Made by a program: the position numbers and the translations under genes
The notes under the pieces: model-generated
Seen by the model: the letters and a program-made list of their open reading frames with translations, nothing else
Databases searched by the model: none
Told to the model about the DNA's origin: nothing
Assembly (NCBI RefSeq): GCF_019039105.1
Contig: NZ_JAHPIV010000010.1
Location: forward strand, 110,378 to 174,377
DNA: 64,000 nucleotides
Reading direction: 5' to 3'
From: Desertibacillus haloalkaliphilus
GTDB taxonomy: Bacteria; Bacillota; Bacilli; Bacillales; KJ1-10-99
Shown: positions 24,637-33,437 of the stretch, piece by piece
Layout: every line of letters begins with the position of its first letter
Numbering within the stretch: the first letter of the stretch is position 1

Positions 24637-24954
24637 TTAGTTAATTAATCCGACCTTAACAGTATAAATATGTCTGAAAAGGGGAGACAAAGGAAATAAT
24701 GAAATATTTTTAGAAACTTGGGAACCGGGAGGTGAGGTGGAAAGGAGACCGGTATCCAGATAAAATGAAGAACGATCCTATTATATGCAGATATCTAAAA
24801 TAAATGTACTTCCCGAATGGGAGCTGTTTACGGAAATAAATATTCAGGTGTTTCTTCATTATAATGTCTATGTTTATGAATATTTTTAAATAAAAAACTC
24901 TAAGCATAATTCGTTTTTAACTGTTTAATCTAATCATCTGAAAGGGTGATTCAA
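24637..24954. other. Gap without a supported gene
   Basis: 318 bases of AT-rich sequence. A minus-strand frame at 24710-24907 has no ribosome site and no protein-like composition. I see no hairpin with a T-run. Confidence 0.5.
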
Positions 24955-25361
24955 ATGACAAAGAAGTTCTTTTAGTCGTTCTTTTAACATGTATATTATG
25001 CTTATCGGGCTTTAATAATAATCCAGAGGAATTAGAGATAATGTCTGTCATCCATACGATGGTTACTGCAATAAATGAACAAGATCCAGAGACCTATATA
25101 AGTGTTTTAAACGATTATTTCATATTAGTGACGTATGGTAGCAAGAAGTACATTAGACAGAATATAGATCAGATGGGGACTATAAATTCAGTAAGGTTAC
25201 ATGTTAAAGCTATTAGATCCTATTATTCGATTGTGGAATATAGGTTAAAATATACAGAAAAGGGCGGCCAAGAAATAAAATTTAAAGGTGAAATCATATT
25301 AGAGAGAACAAAAGATAATGAATGGAAAATTTATTTTGTTTCTGAGGAAATTGCAGAATAA
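24955..25361 (+). pseudogene. Secreted NTF2-like protein gene with a 5' frameshift
   Basis: ATG 24955 follows GAAAGGGTG but reads MTKKFF and stops. The -1-related frame carries the rest: LLVVLLTCILCLSGF, then IHTMVTAINEQDPETYISVL and YRLKYTEKGGQEIKF to the stop at 25361. One missing base in codon 4 explains it. The body resembles small SnoaL/NTF2-like domains. Internal initiation at 25041 would give a cytosolic product. Confidence 0.65.
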
Positions 25362-25548
25362 TCGATTTTATTAGGCGAAACAGGTACTCTACGGAGGCTG
25401 TTTCGCAGTGGACATACAACCTCAAACATTAACAGTAGTGTGATCCACTATAAAAGAAAAAAATATACCCAAAAACAGCTAACCGTTAAGTAAATACAAC
25501 ATACGCTAAAGTGTATTAACTAAAAGGAGCTGAATTTATGGATCATCG

Positions 25549-25776
25549 TTATTTGACTTCCCACCACGTAAACAACATATAAAATCCTCCAATGATTGTA
25601 ATACATATGACTGCATGAAAAACCCTTACGTTTACGGCCCCTAATGCTGAGTATGATAAAAAAATTATTGTGAATAGATTATAGGCAGTCCACTGTAATA
25701 ATAAAGTTTTACCTAGTAGACGCATAATAGTAAAAACCAGTATGTATAAATAAACCTCTCTTACATAATAGCTCAA
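25549..25776 (-). CDS. DUF421/YetF-like membrane N-terminus, truncated
   Basis: 75 residues of three hydrophobic helices. The opening REVYLYILVFTIMRLLGKT matches the N-terminus of the DUF421 (YetF/YdfS) family, whose full members run past 200 residues with a soluble C-terminal domain. That domain is missing here. TTG start at 25776 with a weak AGGA site. It is probably a 3'-truncated remnant. Confidence 0.5.
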   Translation of the reverse strand: MSYYVREVYLYILVFTIMRLLGKTLLLQWTAYNLFTIIFLSYSALGAVNVRVFHAVICITIIGGFYMLFTWWEVK

Positions 25777-25952
25777 TCCTAATTTTTAGAGATAACTTTT
25801 AGCGTTCCGAAAATGAAGAGAGTCCCCAGCTAGACCTCGTTCCTAGTGATGTACAAACAGAAAGCTTATCAGGGACTAGTGAAATAATAGTGGAAAGACT
25901 GTAGATGAGGATATGGAAATTGACAATCGTGATTTTACTCAATTGGCCATTA

Positions 25953-26057
25953 ATGAATTACAAGAAAGGTGGACACGGTTATGGAGCCGGTTTCGCATTA
26001 ATCGTTGTTCTCTTTATTTTACTGATTATTGTCGGTGCCGCTTTCGTTGGATACTAG
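25953..26057 (+). CDS. YjcZ-family sporulation peptide
   Basis: 34 residues: [18 protein letters not shown] followed by a hydrophobic helix and a terminal GAAFVGY. This is the classic pattern of the YjcZ/SscA small sporulation proteins. No good ribosome site precedes ATG 25953, and the upstream 150 bases look rearranged, so expression is uncertain. A terminator follows. Confidence 0.75.
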   Translation: MNYKKGGHGYGAGFALIVVLFILLIIVGAAFVGY

Positions 26058-26083
26058 AATGATAAAAGCATTATTTATTAGGT

Positions 26084-26112
26084 AAGCAGGGGTCTATGAT
26101 CCTTGCTTTTAA
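26084..26112. terminator. Terminator after the YjcZ-like gene
   Basis: AAGCAGGG and CCTTGCTT arms followed by TT. Confidence 0.65.
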
Positions 26113-26127
26113 AGTTTTATGGCATTT

Positions 26128-26322
26128 TTATTCATACAGTTCTACCTCTAACACCTCTACATTTGATTTGATGTGACCGATTAATTGTATATTATTTTTT
26201 TGACAAGATGGACAAATCCAAGTTTCATTAAAGATAAAGCGCTCATTTATTAAAAAATTAAAACCACAGCTTTCATTTTCACACGAGATTACTTTCAATA
26301 CTTTTACCGTCAATAAAATCAC
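26128..26322 (-). CDS. Small zinc-ribbon protein
   Basis: About 64 residues with two Cys pairs, CENESCGF and WICPSCQKN, as in a zinc ribbon or rubredoxin-like knuckle. It may start at GTG 26322 or, 8 bases after AGGAAG, at TTG 26313. Function is unknown. Confidence 0.6.
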   Translation of the reverse strand: MILLTVKVLKVISCENESCGFNFLINERFIFNETWICPSCQKNNIQLIGHIKSNVEVLEVELYE

Positions 26323-26518
26323 TTCCTAGTAGTCGAAATGTAAATGTTTTAACTTATTTTACCAAAATATTTTGAAATTTAATATAAAAAATTTAATTTC
26401 GAAAGTTAAAACTAACCACCACAGAACTTTTTTGTTCTATGAAATAAAGGAATTTCCCCCCATGTTAGTGAATATATTTTTCCTGAGTATAAAACAGAAC
26501 GCTTGGGGGAGAAGGTTT

Positions 26519-27436
26519 ATGAACACTTATTCAGATCGATCTCTACCGATTAAATCATTGGAGCTACTCACTGCAATCACTAATGGTAATGCAAATGTTG
26601 ATGATTTGGCTGAGGAACTTGAACAACAGGGGTTGCCATTTTCATATTTAAAATTACGTAACAAGACTTCGCGTGAAATTATTTCTCAGAATGTCCAGAA
26701 AGTTCCAAAGGTACCGTTCATCTTAAATGGTACAATGTACGATCCGAAAGACATTACACGATTTAACGGGCAAGAGCTTCATTTTGTTAAACCACCATCT
26801 GGTGATCATTTGTTGGTCGTTGATAATGAAGGGTTGCTTAAAAGTTGGCTAAGGTTGGCGCATCACGAATTGCTTGGATATAATACAATGAGGCAGACAG
26901 TAGGAGTGCAAGCTTGGCCTAGTTCGCTTCACCCGAGTTTGATTCAGTATGCTACTCAACCTCAACCGGGTACTCCCGCAGTAGGAGTTCAAACTCATCC
27001 AGGTGCGTTTATAAATCCTTATCTCCAACACTATCTTTCTCAACCACAACAGCCTGGTGGTACACCGGCAGTAGGACCGCTTTTTGTGCCAGCAGGGCCA
27101 ATTGGGCCTGGCCAACCGGGTGGACCAACACCAATAGTTGGTGGTGGCCATTCCCCGGCTCCCCCAAAAACTTATTTTTATGAACACATAAATTTTCAAG
27201 GTTCTAGACTAGAATTAAACCCGAACCGTGGATACTGGGATTTGACAAAAGTTCGAATGGGTATTTTTGGTAATTGGAACGATGAAATTTCCTCAGTCGC
27301 GTTGAGAGGCACTAGAGTTGCTGTATTACACGAGCACATTAACATGACAGGACAGAGTCTGACTCTGTTTACAGACAACACAAACTTACACAATGATGGA
27401 TGGGGAGATCGCGCTTCATCAGTCGAAACTTGGTAG
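26519..27436 (+). CDS. Proline-rich protein with C-terminal beta/gamma-crystallin domain
   Basis: 305 residues from ATG 26519 after GGGGGAGAAGG; longer upstream frames lack a site. Residues 1 to about 125 form a unique domain (YSDRSLPIKSLELLTAI). Residues 125-215 are Pro/Gly/Gln-rich with repeated TPAVGVQ/TPAVGP. The last about 90 residues contain two Greek-key motifs (YFYEHINFQGSRLELN and AVLHEHINMTGQSLTLF), each followed by an SSV segment (EISSVALRG, RASSVETW). Such domains bind calcium and occur in stress-resistant coats. Neighbours suggest a spore-surface role, which is inference. Confidence 0.75.
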   Translation: MNTYSDRSLPIKSLELLTAITNGNANVDDLAEELEQQGLPFSYLKLRNKTSREIISQNVQKVPKVPFILNGTMYDPKDITRFNGQELHFVKPPSGDHLLVVDNEGLLKSWLRLAHHELLGYNTMRQTVGVQAWPSSLHPSLIQYATQPQPGTPAVGVQTHPGAFINPYLQHYLSQPQQPGGTPAVGPLFVPAGPIGPGQPGGPTPIVGGGHSPAPPKTYFYEHINFQGSRLELNPNRGYWDLTKVRMGIFGNWNDEISSVALRGTRVAVLHEHINMTGQSLTLFTDNTNLHNDGWGDRASSVETW

Positions 27437-27630
27437 TCTGTTCTTCTGTTTGCCCGATTGGCCAGTTTGATGTGGAATATTAGAGCTGGTTTAGTTGAAC
27501 TAAAAGAGAGGAAACATACTATCTTAGTTTCCAATAATTCTACAATATACATCATCAAAAGCTAAGAATACTAAATAAAGAGATCGGGACAAAACTAGTT
27601 AAAATATTGGCAATGGCTTCACTCGCCACA

Positions 27631-27667
27631 TGCCCGTTGTGAGAAACCCACTCACACCGGGCTTTTA
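27631..27667 (+). terminator. Rho-independent terminator
   Basis: GCCCGTTGTGAG and CTCACACCGGGC arms followed by TTTT. Confidence 0.75.
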
Positions 27668-27697
27668 AAAGATAGTGGTGGTTACGGCTCATTGCTT

Positions 27698-27742
27698 CGA
27701 GGCTTGGACAAAAGGTAAAAACAACCTTTTGTCCAAGCCTCG
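27698..27742. terminator. Perfect 18-bp hairpin of the GGCTGGGACAAAAGG type
   Basis: CGAGGCTTGGACAAAAGG and its exact complement with a 9-base loop. A close relative terminates the TOMM operon at 42214. Confidence 0.7.
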
Positions 27743-28007
27743 TTTAATATTAGGTATTTAGTTACAACGTTAAGCCGATCAACATCCGCTGTAGTCAGGA
27801 ATTTGTACTGAACCCGTTATTTATAGGTAGGGGGCTTTTTTTATTTTCCATAATTTTTTGAATGCTGATAATATGTCAATGATTTCCAACAAGCAATTAA
27901 ATGTTTTGAGAATTCATAAAAGAAATAGGGGAATACTGGAACGATTTCAGGTATACACCCATACTATAACCTCGAAATCAACTTAACACCAAATTAGGAG
28001 GATTTAC

Positions 28008-28622
28008 ATGGATAATCATTTATATGAAACTGAAATGCCTGTTTCCGATTTTGAGATGAGTCTAGATCAACGTCAACAATTTGGGAGCTATCAACAAGGT
28101 AGTTATCTTCCAACAGGAGGGTTTACACCAGGTAGTTTCCCAACAGGGCCAGCTTTTCCAGGAACTCTTCCACCATTTGGTATGCAACCAGGCATGTACC
28201 CGCAGATACCAGGAAGAATACCAACGATCCCTGGAATGGGAGTATCTCCTACTATGATTCAGTCTTATGCGGCACAGTATGGGGGCCGTCCACCGACACA
28301 GCCGCCACAAGAAGCTGTAGCACTTGTTCAACAATTGAAGGCAAATCCGCAATTATTGCAAAGTGTAATGCAGGCTCGTCCAAGAAGTCTAACTCAATTG
28401 TATGCGATGATGGGTGCCGGTGCGCCGCGTTCTTCGGAGGAAAGAGGAATATGCCCACCGGGATGGGAGATTGTCTTCTATATTGGACCAGGTGGAATTC
28501 CGCAAGTTGATCTTGTGTTTAATATCTTACCGTTCTTCCTTCCAGGATTTGTTGTAGGGTTTGTTGCGCCATTCTTCTTCCTCCAAGTGATCACGGGCGT
28601 GCTGTTTGAAATTTGCCTATAG
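28008..28622 (+). CDS. CPPGWEIVFYIGPGG-domain protein, short paralogue
   Basis: 204 residues, ATG after AGGAGG. It has a short acidic N-terminus, a Pro/Gly/Phe-rich middle (TPGSFPTGPAFPG), a helical segment (YGGRPPTQPP, then ALVQQLKANPQLLQSV), and a conserved C-terminus. That C-terminus is CPPGWEIVFYIGPGG, then QVDLVFNILPFFLPG and a hydrophobic end GVLFEICL. The last 110 residues are closely shared with the protein at 32177. It has no signal peptide, and the family is not recognised. It could be a spore-coat or membrane-inserted structural protein. Dense Pro and a hydrophobic end argue against an enzyme. Confidence 0.75.
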   Translation: MDNHLYETEMPVSDFEMSLDQRQQFGSYQQGSYLPTGGFTPGSFPTGPAFPGTLPPFGMQPGMYPQIPGRIPTIPGMGVSPTMIQSYAAQYGGRPPTQPPQEAVALVQQLKANPQLLQSVMQARPRSLTQLYAMMGAGAPRSSEERGICPPGWEIVFYIGPGGIPQVDLVFNILPFFLPGFVVGFVAPFFFLQVITGVLFEICL

Positions 28623-28748
28623 ATAGAATAGTGTTTAGTTCTTTTAGTGTATGACCCTTTACCACTTCAAAATATAGATGTTTGTTTTTTCTCTTAAAAA
28701 ATGCTAGGCTAATAAAATTCATAGTATCTATTTTTATTTGACTGATTT

Positions 28749-28792
28749 GAAAAGGCTACAAACAGTATTTGCGACTGTTTGTAGCCTTTTTA
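28749..28792. terminator. Bidirectional terminator
   Basis: AAAAGGCTACAAACAG and CTGTTTGTAGCCTTTT are exact complements. It sits between convergent genes. Confidence 0.85.
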
Positions 28793-28874
28793 TCATATTT
28801 AAATAATATTAGATTCCTAGCATTTAAACTGTATGCTATGTTTCCAGGGCTATTCTTGTTAAAACTTTAAATTT

Positions 28875-29777
28875 TTATATCATCCAAATGGCATTATGAC
28901 CAACGCGAGGCATGAAACCAATCTTTCCTGATTGTACGATTTGTACATAATCAAAAAGTTGAATATCCCCTATCGGCCCTTCTTCTTGTGTTGGACTTGG
29001 TATGTTCCAACGAAGAGTAATTAAAGCGGTTCCCTTTGGTACTTTTGTAGTCGCAGAACTAGACTCGGGAGTATCGAGAATTAGATGGTCATTTGTCGTT
29101 ACATGGTATCGTTTTGAACGGTACTGCTGAACAATCTGCGTACGAAGCAGCGCCAATCTAGCCATTTCAGAAACATGTGGATCACGATCATGTATGGCGA
29201 CGTTGAGAACATCGTGTGCCTTGGCAGTTGCAATCCGTCCGAGACTAATTGCTGCATATTGACGTACGGGGTCGCAAGGATGTTTGATTAATTGAGATAA
29301 GTAAGGGATTGCAACATCACTCAGTGACTCCCAGTAAAAAGACCCAATATAATAAACACCATGAATAAGGAGCGGGTTCATGAGGTCGCAAGTGGCAGCT
29401 CCGCCCATCCGGTTCCACAATTGATAAAGTTGATTTGGTTCAGGTTGTTCGAGTAGAATTAGTAATTCTGTTCCTGGCATTATCAGAGCTTGATTAAATA
29501 GCTGGTTTGTTTTTATCAGGTGTTCAGTCGTTATGTTAAATTGGGATGCTAAACACTCTAGCGTATCACCGGGCTGGACAACATAATAGGGTTTGCCACC
29601 TGCCTTAGGTACGTCGACTCCTTCTTCTGGAATTATTAAAGGTGTTTCAACAAAAATTCTGTTTGGGTCACATATTACATTTGCCGATAAAATGGCTTGA
29701 ATCGTACTTCCAAATTTTTGCGCAATAGCGGATATCGAGTCACCTGGCCTTACAATGTAAAGGATTTTCTTCGCCAC
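28875..29777 (-). CDS. Double-LysM, HEAT-repeat protein
   Basis: 300 residues. Two LysM motifs (VRPGDSISAIAQKFGSTIQA near 8-50 and VVQPGDTLECLASQFNITTE near 65-110) would bind peptidoglycan or spore cortex. A HEAT-like helical region follows (PYLSQLIKHPCDPVRQYAAI, VAIHDRDPHVSEMARLALL). The C-terminal beta domain ends VGHNAIWMI. There is no signal peptide, as in many spore-coat LysM proteins. It is a full-length paralogue of 34646. The GTG start at 29777 overlaps its own AAGGTGG site, so the start is uncertain. Confidence 0.8.
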   Translation of the reverse strand: MAKKILYIVRPGDSISAIAQKFGSTIQAILSANVICDPNRIFVETPLIIPEEGVDVPKAGGKPYYVVQPGDTLECLASQFNITTEHLIKTNQLFNQALIMPGTELLILLEQPEPNQLYQLWNRMGGAATCDLMNPLLIHGVYYIGSFYWESLSDVAIPYLSQLIKHPCDPVRQYAAISLGRIATAKAHDVLNVAIHDRDPHVSEMARLALLRTQIVQQYRSKRYHVTTNDHLILDTPESSSATTKVPKGTALITLRWNIPSPTQEEGPIGDIQLFDYVQIVQSGKIGFMPRVGHNAIWMI

Positions 29778-29831
29778 CTTTCTTAATGATTGATAATAAA
29801 CGAAAAAACGCGTAGTTTACTTTTAGCTTTT

Positions 29832-30542
29832 TTATGACATGACTCCGATTAAACTGACACGAAACTCAGCTTCAATTCTAGAGGTAATGGTTAATTCTCC
29901 GGGTTCAATCGGTGTAGGAGCAGCAGCAACAGCAGCATAAGCAAGTGGCTGTGGTGGTAAGAACCTCGGAGGAACGGAAATCTCATTTATTTTAAGCAGG
30001 ACTGGGATTTTTTCTAGGCTGGGGGCTATATCTTTAGCTAGGACGCCTGCCTTTTCCTTAGCATCTTCAACGGCTAATGAGAGAGACTGACGATAGATTG
30101 TAGCTTGATTAGAAAGTGTAAAATCAATATTTGATACATAGTTTGCCCCTTGGGCTACAGCGGAATCAATGATTAAACCAGTATTATTAATATCATCAAT
30201 AGTAACTTGAAGTAGGTGTCTAACTTCATAACCGCGAGGAATTTGTTTTCCATTTACATAGTCGTATTGTGGATTAATTGTATAACTACTAGTTTTAATT
30301 TTTTCTTTTGGGATGCCAAGGGTAGTAAGCTCATTAATAATAGCTGTTATCGTAGTATCATTTTCCGCTTGGATCGATTGTAAACTCATACCTTTTGTTA
30401 TCACTCCGATGGTTACTTGTGCTTGATCGGGTTGAGCTGTAATTGTCCCTTCTCCAGTAACTTTAATGATCCGTTCTTGGGCATAAGGATCTGGAAGAAC
30501 TCTTTTATGAAGTTGTGGAACCGTATGATAATAATACATCAT
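29832..30542 (-). CDS. SIMPL-domain (DUF541) protein
   Basis: 236 residues. The SIMPL domain starts KVTGEGTITAQPDQAQVTIG and includes YEVRHLLQVTIDDINNTGLI and AVEDAKEKAGVLAKDI. Homologues are often periplasmic or secreted; this one has no signal peptide but a Tyr/His N-terminus (MYYYHTVPQLHKR) reminiscent of coat proteins. ATG 30542 follows AAGGTGAG. It lies 54 bases upstream of the LysM-HEAT gene on the same strand and is probably cotranscribed. Confidence 0.8.
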   Translation of the reverse strand: MMYYYHTVPQLHKRVLPDPYAQERIIKVTGEGTITAQPDQAQVTIGVITKGMSLQSIQAENDTTITAIINELTTLGIPKEKIKTSSYTINPQYDYVNGKQIPRGYEVRHLLQVTIDDINNTGLIIDSAVAQGANYVSNIDFTLSNQATIYRQSLSLAVEDAKEKAGVLAKDIAPSLEKIPVLLKINEISVPPRFLPPQPLAYAAVAAAPTPIEPGELTITSRIEAEFRVSLIGVMS

Positions 30543-30679
30543 TACTCACCTTCCAATACGATTTGACTTAATGCAACTAATGTATGATATGAACCTATAA
30601 TTAAAATGTATAAGTAAATCACCTAAATCAACAGTTTTAAAAAATATAAAATTTTCACGAAGAAGGTTTGAGTAGTGAA

Positions 30680-30716
30680 GAAGGCTTGTTTGCTAATCTA
30701 GTAACAAGGCCTTTTT
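30680..30716. terminator. Orphan hairpin
   Basis: AAGGCTTGTT and AACAAGGCCTT arms with TTTTT on the plus side. No plus-strand gene lies upstream. Confidence 0.5.
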
Positions 30717-30859
30717 AATGTACAAAACAATAGAATTCTCAATTATAAAATTAGGCTCGTGTAGTAAGGGCATTCGCGGAGACCTAATTATTTTAACTGC
30801 CATAGAGATATCTAGACAATTTAATTAAAGGATATTTAACCATAAAGGAGAGTATACAA

Positions 30860-31291
30860 ATGAGTTATAATCAATATCGTCAAGCTACGCCTCCTGGTAT
30901 TGCCCATTTGGTTGATCCAGGAGCGGTTCAACCACAATTACCACCACCTGGGGGACCGGGTCCATTCCAACCATTTATCGACCCAGGAGCGGTTCAACCA
31001 CAACTACCACCACCTGTGGGGCCAGGTCCATTTCAACCATTTATCGATCCAGGAGCGATTCAACCACCACCAATCATTCCACCGCCAATTCTTCCTCCAC
31101 CACCCCCGCCAGTTGGAGGAGGTTGTGTGAATCAATGGGCGAGAATGCGCTTAAGAGATGGTAGAACAATTATGATGTTTGTTAGCTTTGTCGGACCGCG
31201 TTCTGTAGCTGGAAGGGCTTTTGTTCCAGGTGTTGGATGGTTGAACCATTTTGCAGTAGATTTAGATGAGGTTCTTGAGATGAGTTGTTAA
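30860..31291 (+). CDS. Proline-rich tandem-repeat protein with small C-terminal domain
   Basis: 143 residues. A 22-residue Pro-rich unit (DPGAVQPQLPPP, then GPGPFQPFI) occurs nearly three times from residue 19 to 72, followed by a run of Pro. The C-terminal 50 residues form a compact domain (WARMRLRDGRTIMMFVSFVG, RSVAGRAF, FAVDLDEVLEMSC) of a type I have seen in other Bacillaceae without assigned function. The ATG follows AAAGGAGAG. It is probably a surface or coat protein. Confidence 0.7.
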   Translation: MSYNQYRQATPPGIAHLVDPGAVQPQLPPPGGPGPFQPFIDPGAVQPQLPPPVGPGPFQPFIDPGAIQPPPIIPPPILPPPPPPVGGGCVNQWARMRLRDGRTIMMFVSFVGPRSVAGRAFVPGVGWLNHFAVDLDEVLEMSC

Positions 31292-31330
31292 ACATTAGTA
31301 AACTGCTAATACTTCCTTCATTTTTTTCGG

Positions 31331-31374
31331 GATCCGACTATATACTTTTATTTCTTGTATACAGTCGGATTTCT
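31331..31374 (+). terminator. Rho-independent terminator
   Basis: GATCCGACTATATAC and GTATACAGTCGGAT arms, then TTTCTGATTTT. Confidence 0.75.
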
Positions 31375-31448
31375 GATTTTAGATTCTAGATAAATAGGTA
31401 ATTAACGAGTATTATTTGTTGAAACTTAAAGAAAAGGGGGGATTATAG

Positions 31449-32153
31449 ATGACTTATAGAAGGTGGTCACAACACCCTTACTTTGGGGAGGTGATGCCCC
31501 CTAAAGGTTCTCCGGAAGCAAGCGGTGGACCGATGTTTTTCTTTGTTAGGGATAGAAATAATCATTTTTTAGATCCTTTTGGTCGTCGGATTAACTGGAG
31601 AATTAAACACCCTAATGACATTAATTGGGAGAACGAGTTATTTATCGTTCAGCAAACATTACAATCACTAACCCCGCAACAAATTCAACTTGCTACTTAT
31701 TGGGGAACAATGGAAATGACAAAGCGACTTTCACCATTAGTTTACCATTTAACCGAAAAATATCGACTAGATTCACCCCAGACTGCTAGAGTACTAGCAT
31801 ACTTTTATGCTGCTTTAAATGATACCTTTGTTATTACTTGGTATTTTAAATATCTTTGGGATGTAGCCCGTCCAAATCAATATGGGTTAAGCTTGCCTTA
31901 TGTTTTACTGACCCCTCGGTTCCCGGCCTATCCTTCAGCACATGCTTCTTTGGCAGGTTGTGCAGAGGTAGTATTAAGTTATTACTTTCCACAAGAGTCT
32001 GCTGTAATTAAAAGGATCATGGAAGCGAGTGCGCAATCTCGCTTATACGCTGGCGTTCATTTTAAAGTTGACAACGATGAAGGTTTAAGGCTAGGAAGAC
32101 AAATTGGAGAAATGATAGTCAATCTATTGAAAGCACAAAATATACCTCGCTAA
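31449..32153 (+). CDS. Vanadium-haloperoxidase/PAP2-like protein
   Basis: 234 residues with the three phosphate/vanadate-binding motifs of the PAP2/vanadium-chloroperoxidase superfamily: KYLWDVARP (K-x6-RP), PSAHAS (the PSGH motif with Ala for Gly) and SRLYAGVHFKVD (SR-x5-H-x3-D). It lacks a signal peptide or membrane helices, which favours a soluble haloperoxidase-like enzyme over a lipid phosphatase. The ATG follows AAAAGGGGGG. It may oxidise halides with peroxide at the spore surface; this is inference from the neighbours. Confidence 0.8.
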   Translation: MTYRRWSQHPYFGEVMPPKGSPEASGGPMFFFVRDRNNHFLDPFGRRINWRIKHPNDINWENELFIVQQTLQSLTPQQIQLATYWGTMEMTKRLSPLVYHLTEKYRLDSPQTARVLAYFYAALNDTFVITWYFKYLWDVARPNQYGLSLPYVLLTPRFPAYPSAHASLAGCAEVVLSYYFPQESAVIKRIMEASAQSRLYAGVHFKVDNDEGLRLGRQIGEMIVNLLKAQNIPR

Positions 32154-32176
32154 ACAATATAGGAAAGGAGGTTACC

Positions 32177-33055
32177 ATGGACCAAGATGCAAAAGAACTT
32201 CAATATCAACGGCAGAATGAAGTTTATAGTTTCCCACCGGTAAGTCCATATGTCCAGCCAGAAATGCCGTTTCCACCAGGAATTGGAGAATTCCCACCGG
32301 TAAGTCCATATGTCCAGCCAGAAATGCCGTTTCCACCAGGAATTGGAGAATTGCCACCGGTAAGTCCATATGTCCAGCCAGAAATGCCGTTTCCACCAGG
32401 AATTGGAGAGTTCCCACCTGCAAGCCCGTATATCCAGCCAGAAATGCCGTGGCCGCCAGGAATGGCAGAATTCCCACCTGCAAGCCCGTTTATTCAGCCA
32501 GAAATGCCATGGCCATCTGGAAGTACGACAACTTCTAGTGGAATCTATTTGAGAGATTCTCAGCCTGCTTTTCAGAGTATTCCTGCTAGTGAGTCAGATG
32601 TCTTCCCGTCGGGTAGTTTCTATCCGGTTAGAGGTACACAGGCAGGCTTTTCTACTACTGCTATCCCGGTATCGGCGAATCTAATTCACTCATATGCGTC
32701 AAAGTATGGGGGGCGTCCTCCAACAGAACCACCAAAAGAGGTGGTAGCAATCGTCAGAGAGTTGAAAACCAATCCGATGTTATTATACAGTGTGATTCGC
32801 GCCCGACCAAGAACTCTACAACATTTAATTATGATGATGGAGAGTGGAATTCCAATCCGTTCTTCTGATGAAAGCAGAGGACTATGTCCACCGGGATGGG
32901 AGATTGTCTTCTATATAGGTCCTGGCGGAAATCCTCAAGTTGATCTTGTCTTTAATATTCTTCCATTCTTACTACCAGGGGTTGTCGTCGGATTTGTTGC
33001 GCCATTCTTCTTCCTGCAAGTTATATCTGGTGTTCTTTTTGAAATATGCTTATAG
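32177..33055 (+). CDS. CPPGWEIVFYIGPGG-domain protein with five proline-rich repeats
   Basis: 292 residues, ATG after AAAGGAGG. Residues 18-115 are five copies of a 20-residue Pro-rich unit (FPPVSPYVQPEM, then PFPPGIGE). A Ser-rich linker follows, then the same module as in the protein at 28008: YGGRPPTEPP, IVRELKTNPMLLYSVIRARP, CPPGWEIVFYIGPGG, QVDLVFNILPFLLPG and GVLFEICL. It starts 24 bases after the haloperoxidase-like gene and 60 bases ahead of the next coat-like gene, probably one operon. The family is not recognised. Confidence 0.75.
   Translation: MDQDAKELQYQRQNEVYSFPPVSPYVQPEMPFPPGIGEFPPVSPYVQPEMPFPPGIGELPPVSPYVQPEMPFPPGIGEFPPASPYIQPEMPWPPGMAEFPPASPFIQPEMPWPSGSTTTSSGIYLRDSQPAFQSIPASESDVFPSGSFYPVRGTQAGFSTTAIPVSANLIHSYASKYGGRPPTEPPKEVVAIVRELKTNPMLLYSVIRARPRTLQHLIMMMESGIPIRSSDESRGLCPPGWEIVFYIGPGGNPQVDLVFNILPFLLPGVVVGFVAPFFFLQVISGVLFEICL
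32229..32520 (+). repeat. Five tandem 60-bp coding repeats
   Basis: Period exactly 60 bp. The first three copies are nearly identical, and the last two are diverged (PASPYIQPEMPWPPG). This pattern suggests recent expansion at the 5' side. Confidence 0.9.
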
Positions 33056-33114
33056 GTATGGCATCGAAGATCAGAAGCATTTATGTATAAAAATTGATAT
33101 GGAGGAAACAAAAA

Positions 33115-33354
33115 ATGTATTCAGGGGTACCTTATAATGAACTATTACGGCAAGAGCAACTAGGGTACGAAGTAGTGCAACCAGGATTAATGCCATTGTA
33201 TCCAGATCCAGGTTACGGAATGTACCCAGGATATGCACCAATGGTTCAAGCAACTGTAAGGCCAAGACCACGATATTGGCCAGTAGTACATCGACCACCG
33301 TTTTTGTTAGCTCCTTATTTTCCGTACATGGGACCTGTACCTACCCCATGGTAA
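33115..33354 (+). CDS. Tyr/Pro-rich small protein, coat-like
   Basis: 79 residues from ATG 33115, 9 bases after GGAGG. Rich in Tyr, Pro, Met and aromatic residues (YPDPGYGMYPGYAPM, RPRYWPVVHRPP). Composition resembles small spore-coat proteins cross-linked through Tyr. It follows the repeat protein gene in the same direction. Confidence 0.65.
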   Translation: MYSGVPYNELLRQEQLGYEVVQPGLMPLYPDPGYGMYPGYAPMVQATVRPRPRYWPVVHRPPFLLAPYFPYMGPVPTPW

Positions 33355-33437
33355 ATAAAAGGAAGTAGGAGATATAAAAGAAGATAATTTCATTACGTGT
33401 TTGTTCAATCGGTTCTTTAGTGGAACGAGCAAATCTT

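Larger units (their letters stand above)
27437..28007. other. Intergenic region with two strong hairpins
   Basis: 571 bases without a supported gene. It holds a terminator at 27631, a perfect hairpin at 27698 and an AT-rich promoter region before 28008. Confidence 0.5.

Noticed and set aside
24710..24907. 65-codon minus-strand frame in the gap after the broken YmaF gene
   Set aside because: No ribosome site, AT-driven composition and no domain.
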